NCBI GenBank assembly: GCA_038527485.1
Contig: JBCBFT010000022.1
Span: 13,303-77,302 of the forward strand
DNA: 64,000 bases
Direction of reading: 5' to 3'
Source of the DNA: JALEFZ01 sp038527485
GTDB lineage: Bacteria; Bacteroidota; Bacteroidia; J057
Below, piece after piece: positions 42,906 through 50,592 of this stretch (within the stretch, counting starts at the first letter, position 1; each line of letters opens with the position of its first letter). The notes beneath the pieces were generated by a model. It had not been told where the DNA came from, did no database searches, and was given only the letters and a program-made list of their open reading frames with translations. The position numbers and the translations under genes are program-made.

Positions 42906-43605
42906 CTAGCAACCATATTCTGCTACACTATGAGGAATATTTGTAGAGTTACTTGCACAACCATTAGGACTACTAAAAGTATTAAACTTAAGTTCATCTT
43001 GGATCTCAAATTTCAGTTCCTGCTGTAATGTGGCCGTGGTTGGGTTACTAATTTTATTATCCTTTAGTCTCTGTTCCACTGTATTTTTGGCTTTGTTGAA
43101 AGCATCTGCAAATAATTCAGCTGCAGTAATACTTCCAGTTAAAGCAGAATTACTAATTTGGACACACGTAACTCCTAAATCAACTAACACTTGTTGAGTG
43201 ATTTGGCCATTAGTAGAACGTTTTACAGCTATAAACCCTACGTTAGAAATTTCCGCTGTTTGTGAATTATAGCCTACAGGAACAAATTGGAGATTGTCAG
43301 GACACATGTCTGAACTTGGATCAGTAGCTGTGCCGCCTGGATCATTATTCCCGGTCGAGCCACCACCTGAAGTAGGATCTCCATTAGTTCCCCAAGTGGG
43401 GATAGTTCCCCCATACAAGGGATCATACTGAAGGACAGGGCCTAAGTTGATCCAAACAGAACTACCTCCTCCTCCTGTATTTCCAGTTGCAACAATGGTT
43501 ACAGGCTCTTCAAAGTATTGAGGAAGCTGCGCATGAGCTTTGGTTACGCCTAGCATCATAAACACTAGGAGCACTATGTAGAGTGTAGAGTGATGTGATT
43601 TTCAT
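42906..43605 (-). CDS. Secreted protein gene with apparent frameshift in the signal peptide
   Basis: The open frame runs from GTG at 43574 (MLLVFMMLGVTKAHAQ) to 42906, 222 residues. A better start is the ATG at 43605, seven bases behind the preceding gene, but it is out of frame. Removing one A from the AAAA run (rc of 43599-43602) gives MKSHHSTLYIVLLVFMM joined in frame to GVTKAHAQ, a textbook signal peptide. As read, the ATG frame stops after 31 codons. The mature protein is Gly/Ser/Pro-rich near 45-90 with a GGTATDPSSDMC segment and several Cys; no family is recognised. Confidence 0.6.
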
Positions 43606-43612
43606 GTTGGGC

Positions 43613-44563
43613 TTATTTTACAATTTTGGTTGATCTTGTTGTATGCGTGCTGGAGAGTCTGACGATGTATATACCACTTCCTATATTAGTCTGAAACTTA
43701 AATCTTTGCTGACCAGAAGCAAGCATTTCATCTTTCAGTGTATAGATGAGTCGCCCGAAGAAGTCAAACAATTCGATCTTCACATGATCTGACTCTTTCA
43801 AGTAAAACTCCACAAGTAATTTCTCCGAATCTGATCCCAGGCTGACGTTCAGCTCGCTCAAAGAAGCATGAGCCATTGCCTTCCTGGCCCCATGATTCTG
43901 TTGTAATGAACTCAGAGCATCTTCAGCAAGCATATTGCCCCCTTCTAGCGCCTTAGTATAGTGATACTCAGCTTTTGCTATATCTTGGTCGATGCCCTGC
44001 CCGTTCTCATAACACAGCCCCAACATAAAGTGGCAATTTGCATGATCTTGGAAGGTACCAAACTCAAATAGCTTGAATGCTTTTACATAATCTTGCTTGC
44101 CTGCAAAATCGCCATAATACATGTAGCCCAATGTATAGAGAGATGATTTGTGCTGTGCATTGACAGATTTCACCAACAGTTCTTCTGCTTTGTCATAGTC
44201 TATGGGGACGCCTGTTCCAAACATGTGGGCATATCCTTTGAGATAGATGGCTTGTACAACATATTCATTGACAAGGTCATCTAACAATTGATGCGCAAGA
44301 TCTACATTCTTCCAGTTTGGATCAGGCGTAAGGAGATAAAGTTGTGCCAATAGTACTTTCCCAAGCCGACTCCCATTATCGGCTTCTTGTTGATAAATAC
44401 TTTGTGCTATTGCCATATCTACAGGAACACCTCTACCCCTTTCGTAATCCTGGCCCACTGCCAAGCGATCCAAGACTTCTGGTGTATCATGTTGTTGTGC
44501 AAATGAACATAGGGATAGCAAAAGCAATACTATTGATATCCCTACTCTAAGTGTGATTTTCAT
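43613..44563 (-). CDS. Sel1-repeat protein with T9SS type A sorting domain
   Basis: 316 residues. Signal peptide KITLRVGISIVLLLLSLCSFAQ. Sel1-like tetratricopeptide repeats from about 35 to 215: AVGQDYERGRGVPVDMAIAQ, GYAHMFGTGVPIDYDKAEEL, TLGYMYYGDFAGKQDYVKAF, LGLCYENGQGIDQDIAKAEY. The C-terminal ~75 residues form a T9SS type A sorting domain, KIELFDFFGRLIYTLKDEM through FQTNIGSGIYIVRLSST with a basic end (TKIVK). It is therefore probably exported and attached to the cell surface. The frameshifted secreted-protein gene starts 7 bp later. Confidence 0.85.
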   Translation of the reverse strand: MKITLRVGISIVLLLLSLCSFAQQHDTPEVLDRLAVGQDYERGRGVPVDMAIAQSIYQQEADNGSRLGKVLLAQLYLLTPDPNWKNVDLAHQLLDDLVNEYVVQAIYLKGYAHMFGTGVPIDYDKAEELLVKSVNAQHKSSLYTLGYMYYGDFAGKQDYVKAFKLFEFGTFQDHANCHFMLGLCYENGQGIDQDIAKAEYHYTKALEGGNMLAEDALSSLQQNHGARKAMAHASLSELNVSLGSDSEKLLVEFYLKESDHVKIELFDFFGRLIYTLKDEMLASGQQRFKFQTNIGSGIYIVRLSSTHTTRSTKIVK

Positions 44564-44719
44564 AGCAAATAAATGAAAGTGAAAAATTGTGTTTGTACAT
44601 CTTGCGCATGATGTGAATACAATAACTTGAAAAATCTGAGATTGACCAAATAGATATTTAGTATATATCTCGTAACATACTCTTGTCTGAATCTAGGAAT
44701 CTCAACTCATACGCTTTCA

Positions 44720-44788
44720 TTTACAGCTGTAAATCGGCTTTCCGAAGCAAGCTTCGGTTACAGGGCACTTGCTGCGGCAAGTGGCTAC
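44720..44788 (-). repeat. Second copy of the CACTTGC/CCGAAG REP-like element, at the J-domain gene stop
   Basis: Three palindromes in a row: TTTACAGCTGTAAA (44720-44733), CCGAAGCAAGCTTCGG (44742-44757) and CACTTGC-TGCG-GCAAGTG (44766-44783), then G and CTAC (44785-44788). On the - strand this is GTAG-C followed by the hairpin; the TAG (44787-44785) is the stop codon of the J-domain gene. The last two hairpins and their order match 41358-41466. Confidence 0.75.
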
Positions 44789-45426
44789 GCACCCAACTCA
44801 TACCTCGCCTCCTTCTTGATCGCTTGTAAAATCTCCACAGGGGTGATTTTGACGACTTTGCTCTCGATGACAAAGGAGCTGGTGACGCCCGAGATGTGTT
44901 GGAAGATCCAATGGACGATGGTCTGCACATTGTCGTGGGCTTCGAAGGTGAGCCGCACTTTGATGTTGTCGCGGAAGCCCGCCGACGCACGTGGCGAATA
45001 ATCCTCTAAGGCCGTAAGCCTCGCCTGTGTACCCGGAATCTTGATTTTGTCGCCACGATAGATGATGCGCTGAGAGAATAAGCGATATTTGAGCTGCATA
45101 TCGCGGGTCATGATGTCGATGTGGATACCCTCTGCCACATAGCCCACGTGTTGGACTTCGTCCTCCTCTGTCTCCCTAGGAGCCAAATCACCCTGGACTT
45201 CGAAGTATTCCTGGATTTTCTTGCTCAAGACCTCAATCTGCTGAAAACGCTCTTTCGCCATCTCCTGAACCAATTCGTCCTCATAATGCGTAAAGTTATC
45301 AGGGTGGTACTTCTTTCGGGCTGCTTTTTGTAGGTCCTTGAAGCTTTCTACTGTCATTTCTCCCAGGGGCTTCCCAAACAATTTCAGGATGGCCGTCTTA
45401 TCTGATTCTGTGATGCGCTCATTCAT
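44785..45426 (-). CDS. J-domain-like protein with unassigned C-terminal region
   Basis: 213 residues. The N-terminal ~60 residues resemble a DnaJ J-domain: ILKLFGKPLGEMTVESFKDL, then KAARKKYHPDNFTHYED with the HPD tripeptide at about 38-40 and a following helix (AKERFQQIEVLSKKIQEYFE). The HPD loop normally stimulates Hsp70 ATPase. The remaining ~130 residues (MTRDMQLKYRLFSQRIIY, IKVRLTFEAHDNVQTIVHWI) match nothing I know. No dnaK is in the window. Its TAG stop is within a REP-like GTAG. Confidence 0.68.
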   Translation of the reverse strand: MNERITESDKTAILKLFGKPLGEMTVESFKDLQKAARKKYHPDNFTHYEDELVQEMAKERFQQIEVLSKKIQEYFEVQGDLAPRETEEDEVQHVGYVAEGIHIDIMTRDMQLKYRLFSQRIIYRGDKIKIPGTQARLTALEDYSPRASAGFRDNIKVRLTFEAHDNVQTIVHWIFQHISGVTSSFVIESKVVKITPVEILQAIKKEARYELGA

Positions 45427-45481
45427 AACTCAAAGAAATTGATTTATTTCCTTTTACTAAAACCCATATTCCATATATATC

Positions 45482-47110
45482 GTGACAATCAAAGGGAATT
45501 TGCATATACGACTCACCATCCTGACAGGATTTCTCCTCCTTTTTTCCACTCTCAGAGGTCAATCGTTGTACCTGATTTCATTTTGTGACAAAGGACCTGC
45601 ACCTGTTCTTACTGTAAAAGATCTGTCTCCCCACGCATTGGCACGCCGAGCCAACCAAGGGCTTCCTCCTACGGATTTTTATGACCTCCCTCTCTATACT
45701 CCTTATGTACAGCTCATCCAACCACAGGTAGACAGCCTTCGCTATGCCCTCCGATGGCTCAATGCGGTCAGCGTTTCGGCTACGCCAGACCAGATCCAAG
45801 AGATCTCTCACTATCCCTTTGTCTCAGAAATTATCCCTCTTCAGCAATCGCTCCTGATATCTGAAGCCTCTCCTCAGGAGCGAAATATCGATACCCTGCT
45901 TTGGATGCAGCGCAATCTGATGCAATTGGATACCCTACAAGGAATGGGATTGACAGGCGAAGGTGTACGTATCGCCATCCTGGACGTAGGGTTCGAGTAT
46001 GCAGACAAACATGCAGGCTTGGCAGAAGTCTTTGAGGAAGCACGTATCTTGAAAACCCGTGATTTCTACGATGGAGACAACAATGTGTACCACCATGATA
46101 TCCATGGCACGAATGTCCTGGCTTGTATCTCAGGGAAATTTCGCGATGGACAATGGCTAGGGTGTGCGCCCAAGGCGGAGTTCCTGCTGGCAAGAACCGA
46201 ACACAAGATCAAGGAAAAGCCTGTGGAAGAGGATCACTGGATGGCAGCCGTTGAGTGGGCCTACAATGAAGGCGCAGATATCGTCAATACCTCTATAGGC
46301 TTTGTCGCCCAAAACAATGCCTTCGAACTCTTGGATGGAAAAACACTCCCTGTCTGCAAAGCTGCACAAATCGCTGTAGACAAAGGCATGGTCGTCATCT
46401 CTGCGATGGGCAATCAAGGTGAGAGGAAGAAAGATTATCTCAATGCGCCTTCAGACGTGCCTGGCGTACTTTCTGTAGGTGGTTCCTACCCGATGATCCA
46501 CGAATCGATCAAGTTTTCTTCTGTCGGTCCCAATGCAGCCGGTATGCTCAAACCTGATATTTCCGCGCCTGCCTTTGTGGTTGGATTGAAGAAAAAAGAA
46601 GGCTACAGTGAGGTTGCAGGTACTTCTTATGCGACGCCCATGATTGCTGGCCTAGTCGCTTGCCTCCTTCAAAAGGAAGATTCTCTTCACCCATCAGAAG
46701 TATCCGAACGCCTCCGTAAGTCAGGACATTTCTATCCTTACTTTGATTATGAGTTGGGGTTTGGGATTGCACAAGCCCCGCAGCTGTTTGAGGAGGCGCC
46801 GATGCGTCTGGATACTACATTTGATGTACGGCATGTAGGGGATACGATCTTTGTGACTTTCGACGAGGAGACGATGCTAGATACGCTGGCGCATCCTTAT
46901 GGCCCCAATTTACACTTCCACTTTCAAGGACCTGAGGGAAATCTGATCGCTTACCAATCGTTTCGCATGACCAATGAAGATAGAGAATACTATTTTCTCT
47001 TACGGAGATATATCAAAGGCGTATTGCGGATCTGGTTCCAAGGCTATCTATATGAGGAAATATATAGAGACCCTGCTTCTCTGAAAAAAGATGCCATCGA
47101 AGACCAATAA
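45482..47110 (+). CDS. Subtilisin-like serine peptidase (S8), secreted
   Basis: 542 residues with a GTG start at 45482 that gives the signal peptide IRLTILTGFLLLFSTLRGQ. An inhibitor_I9-like propeptide region spans about 30-140. The S8 triad is complete: D168 in IAILDVGFEYAD, H208 in DIHGTNVLACISG, and S382 in VAGTSYATPMIAGLVACLL, with the oxyanion Asn in ISAMGNQGE. The C-terminal ~110 residues form a beta domain without an obvious T9SS sorting signal, so it may be periplasmic or exported by another route. It is divergent from the J-domain gene. Confidence 0.9.
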   Translation: MTIKGNLHIRLTILTGFLLLFSTLRGQSLYLISFCDKGPAPVLTVKDLSPHALARRANQGLPPTDFYDLPLYTPYVQLIQPQVDSLRYALRWLNAVSVSATPDQIQEISHYPFVSEIIPLQQSLLISEASPQERNIDTLLWMQRNLMQLDTLQGMGLTGEGVRIAILDVGFEYADKHAGLAEVFEEARILKTRDFYDGDNNVYHHDIHGTNVLACISGKFRDGQWLGCAPKAEFLLARTEHKIKEKPVEEDHWMAAVEWAYNEGADIVNTSIGFVAQNNAFELLDGKTLPVCKAAQIAVDKGMVVISAMGNQGERKKDYLNAPSDVPGVLSVGGSYPMIHESIKFSSVGPNAAGMLKPDISAPAFVVGLKKKEGYSEVAGTSYATPMIAGLVACLLQKEDSLHPSEVSERLRKSGHFYPYFDYELGFGIAQAPQLFEEAPMRLDTTFDVRHVGDTIFVTFDEETMLDTLAHPYGPNLHFHFQGPEGNLIAYQSFRMTNEDREYYFLLRRYIKGVLRIWFQGYLYEEIYRDPASLKKDAIEDQ

Positions 47111-47170
47111 TCTTGTTCTCATCATCTAGGAGATAACACAAGGCTTCGATTGTGATCGCTTTTCCCCCTT

Positions 47171-47602
47171 TCACTCTACAATCATTTCTTCGCACATATA
47201 TTTCTTTTTCACCTGGATACTGGGAGAATCAGTAGGATCGTAGTACACCTCCACACATTTGAACAGCCAAAACTCAACAGGTACACGCTCCTCCGCGACA
47301 CGTACATCCTCCAAGTCATATATAGAAATATACATACTGTCGAAATTGAAATAGTGTGTACTGGAAAAGCCTCCTACAGCTGGAAGGCCAAAAACTGCTT
47401 CATCTAGAGTCCCAGTACATGAGGTGATCTCTTGCAGGTCTGCGTCTTCAAACAATGAAAATCGAAGCTTATAACAACTCGATGACTTTACATCATAATG
47501 AAATAGAATCGTCACATGCTTATTCGTATGGAAATAGCCTAAACCTATACAGCCCATCAATGCTACCATACATACTATAAGCCACCACTTTTCTTTGTTC
47601 AT
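47171..47602 (-). CDS. Small membrane-anchored or lipoprotein of unknown function
   Basis: 143 residues. The N-terminus (KWWLIVCMVALMGCIGLGYF) is either a lipoprotein signal with lipobox ALMGC or a single membrane helix. The mature part is acidic with several Cys (VKSSSCYKLRFSLFED, ITSCTGTLDEAVFG, LFKCVEVYYDPTDS). No family is recognised. It lies between a convergent subtilase gene and the TM2 gene. Confidence 0.55.
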   Translation of the reverse strand: MNKEKWWLIVCMVALMGCIGLGYFHTNKHVTILFHYDVKSSSCYKLRFSLFEDADLQEITSCTGTLDEAVFGLPAVGGFSSTHYFNFDSMYISIYDLEDVRVAEERVPVEFWLFKCVEVYYDPTDSPSIQVKKKYMCEEMIVE

Positions 47603-47762
47603 TTCTTCTTGTGTTTAAATGGTCTGGGGTCGTAAATGTGTATGTACGAAACTCAAACGAAACATTCAATCCTATTCATAACTGTACAAAATAACCCGTT
47701 CACTGTGATTGTCTCTTGAACTGGTACTTTCTCATAAGTCCTGTGTGGCTGTTTTATCAAAT

Positions 47763-47821
47763 ACCTCCTCTAGATTGCGGCTGAAGCATCCTATTAGCTT
47801 CAATTGCAAACTGGAGGAGGT
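47763..47821. ncRNA. Structured hairpin, possible small RNA or regulatory element
   Basis: Outer arms ACCTCCTCTAGATTGC (47763-47778) and GCAAACTGGAGGAGGT (47806-47821) pair at 14 of 16 positions. An inner TGAAGC/GCTTCA stem lies within, giving a two-tier 59-nt hairpin. There is no coding frame and no adjacent T-run, so it is not a standard terminator. It lies between two leftward genes. Its function is inference only. Confidence 0.35.
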
Positions 47822-47891
47822 CAGTTTTACGCGTAGTAAAAGATGGATGCTTGCTAAGAAATTAGCATTTCTTCAATCCGTATCTTTTCTA

Positions 47892-48344
47892 TCAGCTTTT
47901 GCCAGGCGTTACATAGCTACCATTCTTAGGCTGAAGTGATCCCACAGCGATGAAAATGATGTCTAGCACGTAGAGGATACCAAAAAGCCCGCCTGTAAAT
48001 AGCTTGAGTAGTCCCCAACCTGTATAACCTAGGTAAAAACGGTCGATTCCCAGGCCACCCAAGAAGATCGAAAGCAGCAAGGCGATGCCCCAGCTACGGT
48101 CACCTGTGGTCATTTTACCTTTCTTGATCATGCGCGCTTCCTTACGCTCCAGCTTACGCACCATCTTTTTTTGCCACTTAGTCTGTGCCATGTCTTCCAT
48201 TTGAGCCCATGGATTTTCTACAACTTCTGCCTGTGGCGTGCTAAAGGGCGCACTGGATTGTCCTGCATATGCAAACTGGAAACCTGTGAGCATGAAGAGC
48301 GCTGTCAGCCCCCATGTCAAGAATGTGTACAATACTTTCTTCAT
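47892..48344 (-). CDS. TM2-domain membrane protein
   Basis: 150 residues. An N-terminal signal (TFLTWGLTALFMLTGFQFAYA) is followed by a charged linker (KWQKKMVRKLERKEARMIKKG) and the TM2 domain: SWGIALLLSIFLGGLGIDRF, then YLGYTGWGLLKLFTGGLFG, then the second helix ending IFIAVGSLQ. The DRFYLG turn is diagnostic. In Bacteroidota this family is widespread and of unknown function. It is a single gene. Confidence 0.85.
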   Translation of the reverse strand: MKKVLYTFLTWGLTALFMLTGFQFAYAGQSSAPFSTPQAEVVENPWAQMEDMAQTKWQKKMVRKLERKEARMIKKGKMTTGDRSWGIALLLSIFLGGLGIDRFYLGYTGWGLLKLFTGGLFGILYVLDIIFIAVGSLQPKNGSYVTPGKS

Positions 48345-48666
48345 TTAAATTGAAATTATGAGGTTAATTTTTCGAAGATGCTATCTGAGTATATGAGCAT
48401 TATGTAAAGAGCGTGTAATGAATAAAGCCCATTACATCAGATGCAGGTTAAAGAAGAGAAAAGTCACGAATAGATGCATGTGGAAATGAATATCGTAAGT
48501 CACTTCTTTTCAGCCGTGCACATTTCTATTTCTACTGTGTAAGGAGTATAATATAAGCAGGGTCCACAAAAAAACCACCCCGAAGGGTGGCGCACGTATT
48601 TATAGATACTTCACATTTGTTACATGTCGAGTGGGATGACAAGCATGTAGGTCTTACTCGTCTTTC
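48345..48666. other. 322-bp gap with one terminator
   Basis: Holds the terminator of the NtrC-type gene (48568-48590) and the upstream region of the TM2 gene. Nothing else was recognised. Confidence 0.4.
48568..48590 (-). terminator. Intrinsic terminator of the NtrC-type regulator gene
   Basis: CCACCC (48575-48580) and GGGTGG (48585-48590) flank a CGAA loop. On the - strand the stem is followed by TTTTTTT (rc of 48568-48574). It lies about 75 bp beyond the stop codon. Confidence 0.88.
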
Positions 48667-50025
48667 CTAATTGTCCCGCTTGATGTCAAACTTGTCCATT
48701 TTATTATACAAGTGACTTCGTTGAATATCTAGAAGCTCTGCCGTTTTGGAAATGTTCCAATTATTTTGCTCTAATTTCTGCAAAATGAAACTTTTCTCTA
48801 CATGATCTTTGAACTCCTGGAACTTATCAAACTCATCGTAGACCGAAATTGACTTGGCCTTACGCTTTTTAGGTACAGCAAAATCCATGACATCTTGTGC
48901 AGAGATCTCCCCATTACTCAAAATGGCCAATCGCTCCATGACATTGCGCAGTTCACGGACATTCCCTGTCCAGTCTAGTCTTTGCAGTTCATGCATACCT
49001 TCAGAGGTGACGCGTAGATCGGGCATTCCATAGTCTCCTGCGATTTCTTTGATAAAGGAACCTGCAATCAACGGGATATCATCTTTCCTTTCACGTAGCG
49101 GAGGCACATGCACCAAGATCACACTCAGTCTATGGTAAAGGTCTTCGCGGAAATTGGCCTGCTCGATTTCGTGCAAGAGATCTTTATTCGTTGCCGAAAG
49201 GATGCGTACATCCACACTGATCTGCTTATCAGACCCGATACGGGTGATTTTATTTTCTTGCAGGGCACGGAGCACTTTGGCTTGTGCGCTGAGGCTCATA
49301 TCTCCGATCTCATCTAGAAAGAGTGTCCCGCCATTGGCTTGTTCAAACTTTCCGATTCGTTGCTTGTGCGCACCTGTAAAGGAGCCTTTTTCGTGACCAA
49401 AAAGCTCGGATTCAATGAGTTCTGAAGGAATCGCTGCACAGTTCACTTCGATTAACGGACCTGAAGCGCGGCCACTCTTTTCGTGTATCCATCTAGCGAC
49501 CAATTCTTTCCCTGTTCCATTTGACCCAGTGATCAACACGCGCGCATCTGTGGGTGCCACTCGGTCGATGGTCTCCTGTACTTTCATCATCACAGGGGAC
49601 TCGCCGATGATGGGTCGTACTCTGGAAATTTTGCGCTTGAGTTTCTTTGTCTCAACGACCAGGTCCTTTTTTTCGATGGCATTCCTTACAGTGAGCAGCA
49701 ATCGATTCAAGTCAGGTGGCTTCTCCAAGAAATCGTACGCACCTTTTTTGGTAGCCTCCACAGCCGTCTCAATGTCTCCGTGACCAGAGATCATGATGAT
49801 CGGTGTTTCTGGCTTTTCTGCCACTGCACGGGACAGCACTTCCATCCCATTCATCTTAGGCATTTTGATGTCGCAAATGACCGCATCATACGTATGTTTT
49901 AGTAGCATATCCAACCCTTCTTTCCCGTCGGCTGCGAGTGCTACCTCATAATCTTCGTACTCAAGGATTTCCTCGAGTGTCATGCGGATCACTTCTTCGT
50001 CATCAATGATTAAAATTTTGGCCAT
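48667..50025 (-). CDS. Sigma-54-dependent NtrC-family response regulator
   Basis: 452 residues in the classic three-part order. The REC domain occupies 1-120 with D52 (VICDIKMP) and K102. The AAA+ domain, about 139-375, has Walker A GSNGTGKE (167-174), the sigma-54-contacting GSFTGA (214-219, a GAFTGA variant) and Walker B GTLFLDEIGD. The C-terminal FIS-type helix-turn-helix (NISKTAELLDIQRSHLYNKM) ends the protein. Phosphorylation would drive hexamer assembly and activation of sigma-54 promoters. No cognate kinase is adjacent. Confidence 0.95.
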   Translation of the reverse strand: MAKILIIDDEEVIRMTLEEILEYEDYEVALAADGKEGLDMLLKHTYDAVICDIKMPKMNGMEVLSRAVAEKPETPIIMISGHGDIETAVEATKKGAYDFLEKPPDLNRLLLTVRNAIEKKDLVVETKKLKRKISRVRPIIGESPVMMKVQETIDRVAPTDARVLITGSNGTGKELVARWIHEKSGRASGPLIEVNCAAIPSELIESELFGHEKGSFTGAHKQRIGKFEQANGGTLFLDEIGDMSLSAQAKVLRALQENKITRIGSDKQISVDVRILSATNKDLLHEIEQANFREDLYHRLSVILVHVPPLRERKDDIPLIAGSFIKEIAGDYGMPDLRVTSEGMHELQRLDWTGNVRELRNVMERLAILSNGEISAQDVMDFAVPKKRKAKSISVYDEFDKFQEFKDHVEKSFILQKLEQNNWNISKTAELLDIQRSHLYNKMDKFDIKRDN

Positions 50026-50592
50026 ATATAATGTAGCTCTTTTAGGACAATATTAGGGCCTATTCGTGAATAACACAAGTCCATTTGTCCAAAAAAATTG
50101 ACGATTGGCGCAGGGGTGTAAGAAAAGTAGACATAAAAAAGAAGGGGACGTCTTTTTTTGAGACGATGAAGACCATATTGGAGACGATGAGACCGCTTCG
50201 CGATGAGAGGAGAGACTGTCCCTATGGGACTTTGGGACTGAAAGTGGGAGTGTGTAGTCAATACCAACGGGACGTGGACGCTGGCTAGGGCACCAATGAG
50301 ACATTGGTGATAGCTAAAGGTGATAACCCCAGAAAAAAGTGAAACACTCAACCGCTCTGCGTAGTCATCAAACTACGCAGCACACAAATCTATTAGTTTC
50401 CCAACTAACCACGCGAGAAAGGCAGAATCATAGCGCCAACGGGAGCGAGGAGACTCATAACACCAACGGGACGTTGGCGCTGGCTAGAAAGAAAAATACC
50501 CCTGAGAAAAAATCTCAAGGGTATCACTTTCAGTCTCACAGTCCCTTAGGGACGGTCTCAAGTCTCAAAGCGAAGCGGTCTCATCGTCTAGT
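50026..50592. other. 567-bp intergenic region filled with inverted and direct repeats
   Basis: Lies between the start of the NtrC-type gene and the end of the DPP4-like gene. The first ~150 bp are AT-rich and presumably hold the regulator's promoter. The rest is the inverted-repeat structure at 50182-50589 listed separately. Confidence 0.6.
50182..50589. repeat. 64-bp inverted repeat bracketing a nest of small hairpins
   Basis: The left arm 50182-50245 (begins AGACGATGAGACCGCTTCG) and the right arm 50526-50589 are imperfect inverted copies. Between them are three related short hairpins, CCAACGGGACG.. (near 50264), ACCAATGAGACATTGGT (near 50292) and CCAACGGGACGTTGG (near 50463), two of them followed by CGCTGGCTAG, plus the hairpin CTGCGTAGT/ACTACGCAG near 50357-50380. 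No reading frame of interest is present. It looks like a REPIN-type or MITE-type cluster. Confidence 0.75.

Noticed and set aside
47709..47939. Rightward 76-residue frame spanning the structured hairpin
   Set aside because: It overlaps the hairpin and the TM2 gene end, and its composition is unlike a real protein.
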